Shown: positions 30,196-40,139, counted from the first letter of the stretch. The stretch: DNA of 64,000 nt from Thioploca ingrica (GCA_000828835.1 AP014633.1:372001-436000), one strand, 5' to 3'. Notes: generated from the sequence alone by a model not told the origin. Translations and numbers: made by a program.

Positions 30196-32286
30196 ATGAG
30201 AAGTTTCTACCCCGCTATTTTTTATATTTCATTGAAAATAAAAAAATTTATTTTTATTAACCCGAGTAAACTTCCGCTTAGAACTGTCCTGATTATTGCG
30301 TTTGTTACCCAAATTCTTGCAGTAGTTGGACTCACGGGTTGGATTTCTTTCCGCCATGGACAACAAACGCTTGATGATTTAGCAACACAATTACGTCATG
30401 AAATCACGGCTCGGATTCAACAGCATCTGCAAGCACGTATGGCAATGCCCCATTTTGCTAATCAAATTAATATTGATGCGATTCGTCTTGGGCAATTAAA
30501 TTTAAACCACATCCGCCAGTTGGATCATTATTTTTGGACACAAATACAACGTTTTAAAGATGTGAGTTATATTGCCATCGCCACGGCTACCGGTGAATAC
30601 ATTGGTGCACAAATCCGTAAAGATGGTTCGGTTATTGTGGAGATTTTAGATAGTCAGTCAGCCGGTTATTTGGAAACTTGGGAAACGGATAAGCAAGGTA
30701 ATCGGACTAAAATTTCCTCACGTCGCGCTCACTATGATCCCCGCGAACGACCTTGGTATCGCGCTGCTGTCAAAGCCGGTAAGCCAATTTGGAGTGATAT
30801 TTATGTTTATTTTACCGGTTTGAGTACCGGTATTTCGGCTAATTATCCTCTGTATGATGACCAGGGTCGTCTCATCGCGGTAGCGAGTGCGGATTTTACT
30901 TTATTAGATATTGGTAAATTTTTACAAGAATTGAAAGTGGGTCAACATGGACAAACCTTTATTATAGAACGCTCGGGATTATTGGTGGCCACTTCTAGTT
31001 CAGAAAAACCGTTCCGCTTTGATGCCAGTGCTCAAAGAACTAAACAATTGCAAGCGATAGAAAGTAGCAATCGCTTAACGGGAGCAACCAGCCATTATTT
31101 ATTAGCGCATTTTGGTGATTTGACTCAGATTGATAAGAGTTACCAACTCGATTTTAAAGTCGAAAATCAACGTCAATTTCTTCAAGTCATGCCTTTTCAA
31201 GATCAATGGAGATTAGATTGGTTAATTATCGTTGTTGTCCCCGAAGCTGATTTTATGGAACGGATTGATGCGAGCACTTACGACACTATTAGGTTGGTTA
31301 TCGTGGCATTGACACTCGCGATTTTAATCGGTATCGTCATGGCTCGTTGGATATCTGAGCCACTCCAACATTTGAATAGTGCTGCTAAAACCTTAGCTCA
31401 AGGTAAATGGCATCCGATAATCGAATTGAATAGACAAGATGAGGTAGGACAACTCGCTCATTCTTTCAACTGTATGACTCAACAATTGCAAGAAGCATTT
31501 ACTCAGTTGGAAGAAAAAGTAATTGAAAGAACTCAGGCACTTGAAGCTAAAAATTTGGAATTGCTTAGTTTGAATGAGCAGTTAATCAAATTGAATCAAG
31601 ACAAAAATGATTTTTTAAGCATTGTCGCTCACGATCTCAAAAATCCTTTATCGGCTATTCAAGGTGCGGCTTTGCTTATTCAAAGTGATTATGATGAATT
31701 ACCTAAAGATCAAGTTGTTGATTTTGCTAGTATGATTGCCGGAACTTCTCATAATATGTTTGAATTGATAAAAAATTTGTTAGAAGTTAATCGGATTGAA
31801 GCCGGTAAGATGAAACTTTCCATTCGTTTGGTTGATATTTTACCGATTTTACGGCGACTAGTTAATGATTATCAACAAAGGGCAAAAGCAAAAGAGATAG
31901 AATTAATTTTTGAACCGACCTTGATTGAATGTCCAGCCTTAGTTGACACCAACAGTTTACAACAAGTTTTAGACAATTTAATTTCTAATGCTATTAAATA
32001 CTCACCACCCAGTAAATGTATTACGATTCGCTTAAAGCAAAATGCTTCCCATGTGGGTTGTGAAATCCAAGATGAAGGACCCGGGTTAAGTGAAGAAGAT
32101 AAGCAAAAATTATTTGGTAAATTCACGCGACTCAGTGCTCAACCGACTGCCAATGAGCATTCAACCGGTTTAGGTTTATTCATCGTCAAAAAATTAGTTG
32201 ATAACATGCAGGGTCAGGTTTGGTGCGACAGTGAGTTAGGTAAAGGTGCTACGTTTATTGTCGAATTTCCTACCCCACTTCATTAA
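30196..32286 (+). CDS. Membrane sensor histidine kinase with dCache/PDC sensor and HAMP
   Basis: A 696-residue kinase. First membrane segment ~27-50; periplasmic dCache-type sensor ~60-355 with the conserved YDPRERPWYRAA ligand-pocket signature. Second membrane segment ~365-385; HAMP ~385-440; HisKA with His479 (AHDLKNPLSA); HATPase with the N box near 597 (NLISNAIKYS) and GLGLFIVKKL. There is no receiver domain, so a separate response regulator is needed; the REC-kinase at 35149 is nearby but not adjacent. aguA starts 16 bases after its stop, so the two could share a transcript. Such sensors often bind amino acids or amines, which would fit the agmatine genes downstream, but that is inference. 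Confidence 0.92.
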   Translation: MRSFYPAIFYISLKIKKFIFINPSKLPLRTVLIIAFVTQILAVVGLTGWISFRHGQQTLDDLATQLRHEITARIQQHLQARMAMPHFANQINIDAIRLGQLNLNHIRQLDHYFWTQIQRFKDVSYIAIATATGEYIGAQIRKDGSVIVEILDSQSAGYLETWETDKQGNRTKISSRRAHYDPRERPWYRAAVKAGKPIWSDIYVYFTGLSTGISANYPLYDDQGRLIAVASADFTLLDIGKFLQELKVGQHGQTFIIERSGLLVATSSSEKPFRFDASAQRTKQLQAIESSNRLTGATSHYLLAHFGDLTQIDKSYQLDFKVENQRQFLQVMPFQDQWRLDWLIIVVVPEADFMERIDASTYDTIRLVIVALTLAILIGIVMARWISEPLQHLNSAAKTLAQGKWHPIIELNRQDEVGQLAHSFNCMTQQLQEAFTQLEEKVIERTQALEAKNLELLSLNEQLIKLNQDKNDFLSIVAHDLKNPLSAIQGAALLIQSDYDELPKDQVVDFASMIAGTSHNMFELIKNLLEVNRIEAGKMKLSIRLVDILPILRRLVNDYQQRAKAKEIELIFEPTLIECPALVDTNSLQQVLDNLISNAIKYSPPSKCITIRLKQNASHVGCEIQDEGPGLSEEDKQKLFGKFTRLSAQPTANEHSTGLGLFIVKKLVDNMQGQVWCDSELGKGATFIVEFPTPLH

Positions 32287-32302
32287 TCGTTAAATCATTG
32301 CA

Positions 32303-33331
32303 ATGAATACACCCCGAATAGATCATTTTTTTATGCCGGCGGAATGGCATAAGCATCGTTGTTGTTGGATGGGATGGCCATATCGTCCAGAAAGTTGGTC
32401 AACTGATCTGGTTCAAGTACAAGCAAGTTACGTTAAGGTAGCTCAAGCGATTGCTCGCTTTGAACCGGTAAAGATGATTGTCCCGCTTGAACACGCTAAA
32501 TTGGCCGAGCAATTATTAGGTAGTACTGGGATTGAAATAGTCACTTTACCCATCAATGATATCTGGTTACGGGATACCGGGCCGACTTTTGTTATTAATA
32601 ACCACGGTCAAGTCGCTGGGATTGATTGGCAATTTAATGCTTGGGGAGAAGCACGAGAAAATTTAAGCGATTATCAACAGGATGTTCTGTTAGCTCAGCA
32701 CATTTTAGACTATTTACAGCTACCTCGTTATGCTGCACCCTTGGTTCTAGAGGGCGGTGCCATTCATACGGATGGTGAAGGCACCGTGTTAGTAACCGAA
32801 GAATGTTTACTCAATCCTAATCGGAATCCTCACTTAACCCGTGTTGAAATTGAAACGTTACTCCAAGAATATTTGGGCATTACTCAAATTATCTGGCTAG
32901 GTCAGGGATTACAAGATGATGAAACGGCTGGACATATCGATAATCTAGCGAGTTTTGCTCGTCCGGGTGTCGTCATCGCCCTGACGAGTTCTGATCCTCA
33001 AGATAGCAATTATTTAGCTTTGCAAGATAATCTACGCCGGTTGCGGGGTGCGACGGATGCTCAAGGTCGTCAATTAGAAATTATCGAAATAGAGCAACCT
33101 GCGCGTCGTGATGATCAGAACGGTTTGCGTCTCTCGCTTTCTTACCTTAACTTTTACTTGGCTAACGGGGGCATTATTGTACCAACCTTCAATGATCCCG
33201 CTGACCCATTCGCGGTGACTACCCTCGCTAAAGTTTTTCCAAATTATCAAATTGTGCCCATTTATGCCCTCGATCTCTGTTATGGCGGTGGTAATATTCA
33301 TTGTATTACTCAACAACAACCACTGCCTTAG
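32303..33331 (+). CDS. aguA: Agmatine deiminase
   Basis: Converts agmatine to N-carbamoylputrescine in putrescine synthesis or agmatine use. The 342-residue protein has the family segments WMGWPYRPESW, INDIWLRDTGP and VLEGGAIH, then DDETAGHID, and ends with the catalytic Cys334 in GGGNIHCITQQ. The Asp and His partners of the guanidine-modifying fold are present. Length is normal. It is followed by a Uma2 gene and then aguB, the next enzyme of the pathway. Confidence 0.96.
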   Translation: MNTPRIDHFFMPAEWHKHRCCWMGWPYRPESWSTDLVQVQASYVKVAQAIARFEPVKMIVPLEHAKLAEQLLGSTGIEIVTLPINDIWLRDTGPTFVINNHGQVAGIDWQFNAWGEARENLSDYQQDVLLAQHILDYLQLPRYAAPLVLEGGAIHTDGEGTVLVTEECLLNPNRNPHLTRVEIETLLQEYLGITQIIWLGQGLQDDETAGHIDNLASFARPGVVIALTSSDPQDSNYLALQDNLRRLRGATDAQGRQLEIIEIEQPARRDDQNGLRLSLSYLNFYLANGGIIVPTFNDPADPFAVTTLAKVFPNYQIVPIYALDLCYGGGNIHCITQQQPLP

Positions 33332-33355
33332 TTTTATTTAACCAGGAGTCAGCTT

Positions 33356-34036
33356 ATGTCAGCCATGACCGCAACTCAATTGTTAGAAGAAAGTGCTCAA
33401 TCAACTTATTCTCCCGTCGTCTTATTAGAGTCAATTTCCTGGCAAACCTATGAAAGTCTGTTACAGGATTTATCGGAAACCCCGGGAATACGTTTAACTT
33501 ATATTAAGGGAGACTTGGAAATTAGTATGGCTCCACTATCATTACTGCATAGCGAATCAAATGCTTTGCTTGATCGCTTTATTTCAATATTAGCTGAAGA
33601 ACTTAACCTCGATATTTATTGCTTAGATGCCATTACGTTACGTCGTCAGGATTTACAACGTGGTTTAGAGCCAGATAAAGGTTACTACATTCAGCATGAA
33701 GCATTGATTAGAACGATAAAAGATCGGCATCAATATCTTGATTTAACCCAACTACCTCCCCCAGATCTGGTAGTGGAAATTGATATAACCAGTCATTCCT
33801 TAAATAAATTGTCTTCTTATCTGACATTAGGTGTCCCCGAAGTTTGGCGTTATGATGGAAAAAATTTATATATTTATCAATTAAGTGGAGAACAATATCT
33901 GACTTGCACCCGTAGTCCAACTTTTGCCCAGTTGCCTTTGGTAAACATCATTCCTCAGTTGATGGCACAAAGTTACGAACAAGGGCAACTCGCCGTACTG
34001 CGGGAATTTCGCCGCTGGGTGAAAACATCAGCATAA
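33356..34036 (+). CDS. Uma2 family protein between aguA and aguB
   Basis: A 226-residue Uma2/DUF820 protein (LTYIKGDLEISMAP, then GLEPDKGYYIQHE, then PPDLVVEIDITSHSLNKL and VPEVWRYDG). Its own AGGAG lies before the ATG. It is closely related to the copy at 59424 (shared GLEPD/AIEADD...CFYIQHEALIR, DLVVEIDITS, PEVWRYDG patterns). It sits between two enzymes of one pathway, 24 bases after aguA and 19 before aguB, so it appears to have been inserted into the operon. Confidence 0.92.
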   Translation: MSAMTATQLLEESAQSTYSPVVLLESISWQTYESLLQDLSETPGIRLTYIKGDLEISMAPLSLLHSESNALLDRFISILAEELNLDIYCLDAITLRRQDLQRGLEPDKGYYIQHEALIRTIKDRHQYLDLTQLPPPDLVVEIDITSHSLNKLSSYLTLGVPEVWRYDGKNLYIYQLSGEQYLTCTRSPTFAQLPLVNIIPQLMAQSYEQGQLAVLREFRRWVKTSA

Positions 34037-34055
34037 TTCTTCAAAATCATTTGAT

Positions 34056-34931
34056 ATGACTACAGTCACTGTCGCTGCCATCCAAATGGCTTGTACTTGG
34101 GATCTTTCGGCTAATTTGGATAAAGCCGAATCGTTAGTCCGTCGTGCTGCCCAACAAGACGCGCAAATTATATTGCTGCCAGAACTCTTTGAAACGCCCT
34201 ATTTTTGTAAAGATCAACAGGAAGATTATTTTAAATTCGCTAAACCCGTTCAAAATAATCCCCTGTTAACTCGTTTTAGTGCTTTAGCCGCTGATCTAAA
34301 AGTGGTTTTACCGATTAGCTTTTTTGAACGTGCTCATCAGGCTTATTACAATTCGGTAATGATTATCGATGCCGATGGGCGTCAATTAGGCCTTTACCGC
34401 AAAACACATATCCCGGATGGACCCGGTTATCAAGAAAAATTCTATTTTAATCCAGGTGATACTGGTTTTAAAGTTTGGTCAACCCATTATGGGGTGATCG
34501 GTGTTGGGATTTGTTGGGATCAATGGTTTCCTGAATCAGCACGGGCAATGGCTTTACAAGGTGCTGAATTGCTTTTTTATCCTTCAACCATTGGTTCCGA
34601 ACCACAAGCACCTCAGCAAGATTCTTGCGAACATTGGCAACGGGTTATGCAAGGTCATGCTGCCGCTAATATCATGCCACTCATTGCTTCTAACCGGGTG
34701 GGTACCGAAATCGGTAATAGTTGTGAACTGACTTTTTATGGTTCTGCCTTTATTGCTGGGCCGACCGGTGAAATCATGACAATTGCTGGCCGAGAAGAAG
34801 AAATTATCATAACCGCTGAGTTTGATTTAGAAAAAATACGTGCCTTACGCACCAGTTGGGGCATTTTTCGAGATCGCCGTCCTAGCCAATATCGTTTTTT
34901 AATGACATCGGATGGGCATAGCGGCGTGTAG
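34056..34931 (+). CDS. aguB: N-carbamoylputrescine amidase
   Basis: A nitrilase-superfamily enzyme that hydrolyses N-carbamoylputrescine to putrescine, CO2 and ammonia. The Glu-Lys-Cys triad is Glu43 (LLPELFETPYF), Lys116 (YRKTHIPDGPGY) and Cys153 (GICWDQWFPE). The 291-residue length and the C-terminal FRDRRPSQY segment are typical. With aguA it completes agmatine to putrescine; no arginine decarboxylase is seen in the window. Confidence 0.96.
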   Translation: MTTVTVAAIQMACTWDLSANLDKAESLVRRAAQQDAQIILLPELFETPYFCKDQQEDYFKFAKPVQNNPLLTRFSALAADLKVVLPISFFERAHQAYYNSVMIIDADGRQLGLYRKTHIPDGPGYQEKFYFNPGDTGFKVWSTHYGVIGVGICWDQWFPESARAMALQGAELLFYPSTIGSEPQAPQQDSCEHWQRVMQGHAAANIMPLIASNRVGTEIGNSCELTFYGSAFIAGPTGEIMTIAGREEEIIITAEFDLEKIRALRTSWGIFRDRRPSQYRFLMTSDGHSGV

Positions 34932-35148
34932 ATAATCTCAATTTTGAACAAGCTTAACCGGATTAAAAGATTACCCGGATTCATTCAAGCTAGCTTTACT
35001 TGAGTTGTTTCCAACCCATTGACGCTACTCGCTTATCAGACCCAATCCTTATTCATCCTGTCCATCCTGATAATCCGTTTAATCTTGTTCAAAACGCCGT
35101 AGCAAAATCAATAATAATCCAGTTACCTCAACTTGAAGGAGTTTACTC

Positions 35149-36267
35149 ATGGAAACTGACACGACCATTAAAGGTACTTTATTAGTTATTGATGATATAC
35201 CTGATAATATCAAAATCTTATTGGAAATTTTAACTAGACTTCACTTTAAAGTATTAACCGCTCGAGAGGGTCAACAAGGTATCAAAATAGCGGAGTATGT
35301 CCTTCCCGATTTAATCCTCCTGGATATCATGATGCCAGAGATGGATGGTTTTGAAGTATGCCGACAACTAAAATCTCAAGCGGCGACTCAAGCTATTCCT
35401 ATTATTTTTATGACGGCATTAGATGATGTTCAAAGTAAAATAAAAGGCTTTGAATGTGGAGCAGCCGATTACATTACCAAACCTTTTCAACATAAAGAAG
35501 TCGTTGCCCGGGTTGAGACTCATATCCACTTACATCAGTTACAACAACAATTGCAAGCGCAGATGAAAGAACTTGAACAGCGGAATAAAGAATTAGATGC
35601 TTTTGCTCACACCGTGGCTCATGATCTCAAGAATCCTTTAAATGGGGTGATCAATTTAACCGAAGTTCTATTAGAAACTTGTCCTTTTAATACTTATAAT
35701 TCAGACGTAGTTAAATGTAAAGAAAGACTTCAAATTGTTACCCAAGCCGGCCGCCAAATGCTCAATATTATTGAATCCATGCTGTTGCTTGCTGGCGTTT
35801 CCAAACAAAAACTGGCCGCATTACAACCACTCAATATGGATAAAATTATTGCCCAAGTTATCCAAAATTTAACTCCCATGTTGACAGAATACCAAGGTGA
35901 AATCAGATTGCCGTCGAGATGGCCAACCGCTAAGGGCTATGCACCTTGGGTGCAAGAAATTTGGATGAATTATTTAACCAATGGTCTTAAATATGCTGGT
36001 AAACCCCCGGTTTTAGAACTCGGTGCCCATACGCAAGCCGATGAAATGATATGCTTTTGGGTACAAGATAATGGCCATGGCATTGCTAAAGAAGAACAAC
36101 AGCGGTTATTTACACCATTTACTCGGCTGCAAGAAAACCATGCTCATGGTCATGGTTTGGGTTTATCTATCGTTCAGCAAATTGCAGAAAAACTGGGGGG
36201 ACAAGTGGGGGTAGAAAGTCAACCCGGTCAAGGTAGTCTATTTTTCTTTACTTTACCGGCTGAATAA
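35149..36267 (+). CDS. Receiver-histidine kinase fusion
   Basis: A 372-residue soluble protein: N-terminal receiver (phospho-Asp59 in LLDIMMPEMDG), short coiled coil (~125-150), HisKA with His158 (AHDLKNPLNG), and a HATPase (NYLTNGLKYAG, DNGHGI, HGLGLSIVQQ). A receiver in front of the kinase suggests that another kinase controls it, or that it acts as a phosphate sink. The membrane kinase at 30196, which lacks a receiver, is a possible partner. AAGGAG lies before the ATG. It is separated from aguB by 217 bases. Confidence 0.93.
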   Translation: METDTTIKGTLLVIDDIPDNIKILLEILTRLHFKVLTAREGQQGIKIAEYVLPDLILLDIMMPEMDGFEVCRQLKSQAATQAIPIIFMTALDDVQSKIKGFECGAADYITKPFQHKEVVARVETHIHLHQLQQQLQAQMKELEQRNKELDAFAHTVAHDLKNPLNGVINLTEVLLETCPFNTYNSDVVKCKERLQIVTQAGRQMLNIIESMLLLAGVSKQKLAALQPLNMDKIIAQVIQNLTPMLTEYQGEIRLPSRWPTAKGYAPWVQEIWMNYLTNGLKYAGKPPVLELGAHTQADEMICFWVQDNGHGIAKEEQQRLFTPFTRLQENHAHGHGLGLSIVQQIAEKLGGQVGVESQPGQGSLFFFTLPAE

Positions 36268-36406
36268 TTTCGTTCGTCAAATTTTTTGCGCTTGACAAAG
36301 CACCATAAAGCCTACTCTGTGCCGGATTTACACTATCACTCATTAACATCCAGTTTGAATTTTATCACTTTGGCCCCTTTTTAATTAAGGAAAGAAGTCA
36401 AGCCGC

Positions 36407-36514
36407 TGCCATTAAGTTAAGCTTTTAGGTGTGAGGGCGAACCCGTGGGGTTACCTAGAAATCGGCGGTATTTCGTCGAAACAAACCCAGGTGTTTGCCC
36501 TTGACTTAATGGCA
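36407..36514. mobile_element. MITE-like element, 108 bp
   Basis: Terminal inverted repeats TGCCATTAAGTTAAG (36407-36421) and CTTGACTTAATGGCA (36500-36514), with one mismatch. It contains no coding sequence. It shares ends with the elements at 59209 and 60831. It lies between convergent genes. Confidence 0.7.
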
Positions 36515-36583
36515 TATCGTAGGCAATCCAAATCGCTTTTTTCATCGATCATTCTACCTAACTTAACCCTAATATCAGTTACT

Positions 36584-38476
36584 TCATGACAATTCTTTTG
36601 TTGCAGAAGCATTATCTGTTTTATTGAACATAGCAGTAGTTGATTGGCCTATTTTTGGGGGAGTGATGTTAGCGGTCATCCCTTTGACACCTTGTTCAAG
36701 ATCAAATCCTAATTCCTTTAATAACCCGTCCAATAAAGGCGTTTGCAAGCGATAACGTAAGGCGGCATTAGTCACTTGCTCAGCTAAATTAGGGGTACCG
36801 GTTTCACCGCCAACCGGATGCCCACCCGCTAAACCCTCTATTTGGTAAATTTTAATCCCTTCAATTCGTTCCATCGGTTTAACCATTTGAGCAATAATGG
36901 CGGGCAATTGTTCAATGGTTTTCAGTTTAATTTGCATTTCAATTTGAGTCGCAGAAATAATATTAGCGGATTCATTGAGTTGGCGTTGACCTTCCGCTTC
37001 CACCAAGTAACGTTGTTTATCCGCTTCCGCACGGATTTTAATGGCTTCTGCTTCCGCTTGAGCAGCAATTTTACGGGCATCTGCTTCACCAGTCGCTCGT
37101 AATCGCCTTGCCGCAGCTTGATCTTCAGCAGCCTGCTTTTCAGTGGCGGCAGCGATAGTGATTCCAATTTTAACCGCCTCTGCTTCCGCTTGGGCAGCAA
37201 TTTTGCGGGCATCAGCTTCACCAGTGGCACGTAATCGTCTCGCTTCGGCTTGATCTTCAGCCGCTCGCTTTTCAGTCGTTGCGGCGACAGTGATTCCAAT
37301 GGCGTCACGTTCTGCTTTTTTATGTGCTTCAATCAGTTCAATTTGTTTTTGCCGATCCGCTTGAGCCACTTGCCGCGCGGTGATAACCAATTCTTCGGCT
37401 TTAGCCGATTCAGCACGGGCAATATCAGCCGCTGCTTTGGCTTCGGATTCTTCTTTGGATTTGTTGGCAATCGCAATGGCACGTTCTTGCTCGGCGAGTT
37501 CAATGGCTTGTTTGCGTTCAATTTCGGCCGATTCTACGGCTTTTCGTTGGGCAATACCTCTTTCTTCAATGGCTTGCCGCTTTTGAATTTCAGCCTGTTC
37601 TACTTGTCGTTGCGCAACAATTTTCGCTTCTTGAGCGGCACGTTCTTGCTCAGCTTGTTGTTTGGCAATTTCGGCAGATTGCTCGGCACGATAGCTTTCC
37701 ACTTCGCGTTGTTGGCCCAGTTTGGCATATTCGGTATCACGGCTTAATTCTAATTTTTTGCGCTCTGCTTCTAAATTCTTCGTCTGAATGGCGACTTGGG
37801 TATCTTGCTCAATGTCATTACGTCGTTTTTTCCGTACTTCAACTGATTCCGTTAGTTTAGTTAACCCTTCAGCATCAAAAACATTTTGGGGATTAAAGTA
37901 TTCAATATCAGTTTGATCTAAGGCGGTCAAAGAAACGGTTTCCAGTTCCAAACCATTTTGTTGTAAGTCTTCAGATACGCCAACTTGAACTTCTTGAACG
38001 AAATTAACCCGTTGTTCATGCAATTCTTCCATCGCCATTTTAGCGGCGACGGCGCGCAACGCATCGACAAATTTGCCTTCAATCAATTCTAAAATTCTAT
38101 CGGTGTGCATAGTGCGATGCCCCAAGGTTTGGGCAGCCGTCGCAATGGCTTCTTCATTGGGAGAAACCCGGATATAAAATTCGGCGGTGACATCAACGCG
38201 CATCCGATCTCGGGTGATAAGCGCCTGATCTTTGGCGCGATTTACTCGCAGGCAAACGGTATTCATATTGACCGGTATCGTGTCGTGTACGATAGGCAGG
38301 ACGAGAGCACCACCATTCATAATGACTCTTTGTCCACCCAAACCGGTGCGAACAAAGGAAACTTCTTTGGTCGAACGTTGATATAGCTTCGCAAAAATAA
38401 GTCCGATAGTAACCAGTGCGATGACGATAACAACGGGGATAATGACAATCCAGCTATTCAATAAATTTTCTGACAT
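36584..38476 (-). CDS. Flotillin / YqiK-type SPFH protein
   Basis: A 630-residue membrane-associated scaffold. An N-terminal membrane helix (~9-31) is followed by an SPFH/band-7 domain (~35-230). A long Ala/Glu/Lys/Gln-rich coiled coil (~230-500) follows, which contains two near-identical ~45-residue units (ATTEKRAAEDQAEARRL and AATEKQAAEDQAAARRL), then a C-terminal oligomerisation part. GAGGAG precedes the ATG. It follows a YqiJ-like gene on the same strand, as in other bacteria where the pair organises membrane microdomains. Confidence 0.92.
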   Translation of the reverse strand: MSENLLNSWIVIIPVVIVIALVTIGLIFAKLYQRSTKEVSFVRTGLGGQRVIMNGGALVLPIVHDTIPVNMNTVCLRVNRAKDQALITRDRMRVDVTAEFYIRVSPNEEAIATAAQTLGHRTMHTDRILELIEGKFVDALRAVAAKMAMEELHEQRVNFVQEVQVGVSEDLQQNGLELETVSLTALDQTDIEYFNPQNVFDAEGLTKLTESVEVRKKRRNDIEQDTQVAIQTKNLEAERKKLELSRDTEYAKLGQQREVESYRAEQSAEIAKQQAEQERAAQEAKIVAQRQVEQAEIQKRQAIEERGIAQRKAVESAEIERKQAIELAEQERAIAIANKSKEESEAKAAADIARAESAKAEELVITARQVAQADRQKQIELIEAHKKAERDAIGITVAATTEKRAAEDQAEARRLRATGEADARKIAAQAEAEAVKIGITIAAATEKQAAEDQAAARRLRATGEADARKIAAQAEAEAIKIRAEADKQRYLVEAEGQRQLNESANIISATQIEMQIKLKTIEQLPAIIAQMVKPMERIEGIKIYQIEGLAGGHPVGGETGTPNLAEQVTNAALRYRLQTPLLDGLLKELGFDLEQGVKGMTANITPPKIGQSTTAMFNKTDNASATKELS

Positions 38477-38497
38477 AATTTATTACTCCTCAAAAAG

Positions 38498-39163
38498 TTA
38501 TTTTTCTAACAATGGGTTGATATTACGTGCCGCTAAAAATTTTCCGCCTAACCGCTCAAGTAAAACGACTTTATCACCTTGGTTAAATACTTCAGCGGTA
38601 TTTTCTGGTTCCACCATCACTAAATGAGTCGTCCCGTAATTATCTTGAAATTTCGCTCGTGCGGGTCGTCCTTTGGTGGCGGTTCCCAAAGTAATTGTGG
38701 CAATTCGGCCAATAAAAGTTTCTTCAGAAATGGCTTCGGTTTCATCGTTGGGCATCAGTTTACCTAAAAATTTTCCCAAGAAGCGCACCACGGGTAATGA
38801 TAAAAATAAACTCAGTAACGCCGCCAGTAACGTGGGCAGCATCTGACCGACTATACCCAAAAAAATGGCTTGTAGAGTATAACCGAGCAGACCAAAAACG
38901 GTTAAAAAAATCACTAATAAAACCATCAGCGGCACCCGACCGACATTGATCCAACCCAGCAGGTGTCCTAGAGAAGTATCTGCATCAGGATGATCCACAT
39001 CCAAATCCGGCTGGGCATCGATGTCTGGCAAGAAATGTCCTAGTAAGCTAGAAAGACCAAATCCCAATAGCGTGGTAATTCCTTCTAACAAAGCAATGCC
39101 TACCATTGTCAGTAAAGCGATGGTAAAAGGAAAATTATGGGAATCTAAGATAAAAGTGAGCAT
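38498..39163 (-). CDS. YqiJ-like membrane protein (NfeD-type OB fold)
   Basis: A 221-residue protein with membrane segments (~12-43, ~74-97, ~97-125) and a C-terminal OB-fold-like domain (~148-215: IGRIATITLG, then KGRPARAKF and GDKVVLLER). It is the usual partner of the YqiK flotillin, whose gene begins 21 bases downstream. The Asp-rich loop PDIDAQPDLDVDHPD is typical of the family. Confidence 0.9.
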   Translation of the reverse strand: MLTFILDSHNFPFTIALLTMVGIALLEGITTLLGFGLSSLLGHFLPDIDAQPDLDVDHPDADTSLGHLLGWINVGRVPLMVLLVIFLTVFGLLGYTLQAIFLGIVGQMLPTLLAALLSLFLSLPVVRFLGKFLGKLMPNDETEAISEETFIGRIATITLGTATKGRPARAKFQDNYGTTHLVMVEPENTAEVFNQGDKVVLLERLGGKFLAARNINPLLEK

Positions 39164-39175
39164 ATATTTTCTAAA

Positions 39176-39631
39176 TTAAGCTTTTTGTCCGTAAACCGCA
39201 AATCCCGGATCGGATTGTAAAGTTTCATGGCTATATTTATCATCCGCCGGGCGAGGATAATTACGCACCGAATAAGTTCCCAACTGTTGATATCGACCTG
39301 ATTGAAGAAAATATTCGAGCACCAATCCCATGCGCTCTACCCGCGGTTTAACTCGTCGTCCGCGTAACAAATTATAATTAAACTGTTGATTTTATAGAGT
39401 AAAAATATTTTGCTGAGCATAAATTGGAATAATATTGTCATGGCGAAGTGATACCGTAACCGTATCACCACGGCTTTTATCCATCAGTGCTGTTTGGAGA
39501 GCGACTGGCATGAAATCACGCCAAAAATTGACTTTGGGGGCAAAATAGCAATCGACGTGCGCAGCCACCTGACTTTGCCAATTTAACTGAAATTCAACGC
39601 TTGCCAGGGCATTGGGATGTATTTTCTCCAT
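39176..39631 (-). pseudogene. Gene split by one in-frame TAA stop
   Basis: The frame runs from ATG 39631 (AGGAG eight bases upstream) to TAA at 39392-39394, then continues in the same frame, without shift, to the stop at 39176. The two halves (79 and 71 residues) read as one protein: NFWRDFMPVALQTALMDKS, GDTVTVSL and then RGRRVKPRVERMG. The pattern recalls short FKBP/SlyD-like segments (GDxVxVxL, GRxVxPRxGR), but I cannot assign the family firmly. It is either a recent nonsense mutation, a read-through stop, or a sequencing error. It sits between yqiJ and ispF on the same strand. Confidence 0.6.
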
Positions 39632-39642
39632 TTATTATTCTC

Positions 39643-40128
39643 CTACGGGTGATTTATCGCAGTGACCATGCAAAAAACTTGTATGCCTTCGCCACGTCCA
39701 AATGCCGTTAAACCTTCGCCACTGGTAGCCGTGATGCCAATATCTTGGACTGCTAATCCCAATAATTGCGCTAAGCTGTGTTTCATTGCTGGAATTTTAG
39801 GCGTTATTTTCGGTCGCTTACCTTCAATACTGCAGGACACATGGCAAATACGCCACGCTTGTAAATGGTGAAGTGCGGTTTGCACATAAACCCGGCTGTC
39901 GGTAATGCCTTGCCGTAAACATAAATCATCGCTGATGGCGCCCAAAATATTAACGCCGGTAATCCCTGAAATGGCATTACACAACGCATGTAAAACGACA
40001 TCCGCGTCGCTATTCCCTTGTAAAGGCGGTTCGCCTTCAAATAAAACCCCGCCTAAAATAAGTGGCTTATGGTTATTTTCAAAATCAAACCGATGGCTAT
40101 CTTGTCCTAAGCCCATTTTAACTTGCAT
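39643..40128 (-). CDS. ispF: 2-C-methyl-D-erythritol 2,4-cyclodiphosphate synthase
   Basis: Fifth step of the MEP isoprenoid pathway. The 161-residue protein has the metal-binding Asp-x-His near the N-terminus (GQDSHRF), GNSDADVVLHAL, and the C-terminal TSGEGLTAFGRGEGIQVF block. It lies directly after ispD (gap 11 bases), the usual pairing. Confidence 0.96.
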   Translation of the reverse strand: MQVKMGLGQDSHRFDFENNHKPLILGGVLFEGEPPLQGNSDADVVLHALCNAISGITGVNILGAISDDLCLRQGITDSRVYVQTALHHLQAWRICHVSCSIEGKRPKITPKIPAMKHSLAQLLGLAVQDIGITATSGEGLTAFGRGEGIQVFCMVTAINHP

Positions 40129-40139
40129 AAAGGCACAAA

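Noticed and set aside
35000-35185. 61-codon frame before the receiver-kinase gene
   Set aside because: Overlaps the start of the real gene, with no start signal or recognisable product.
37250-37747. 165-codon plus-strand frame inside the flotillin gene
   Set aside because: Product is Phe/Ser/Gly-rich and lies opposite the Ala/Glu/Lys/Gln coiled coil; a strand shadow.
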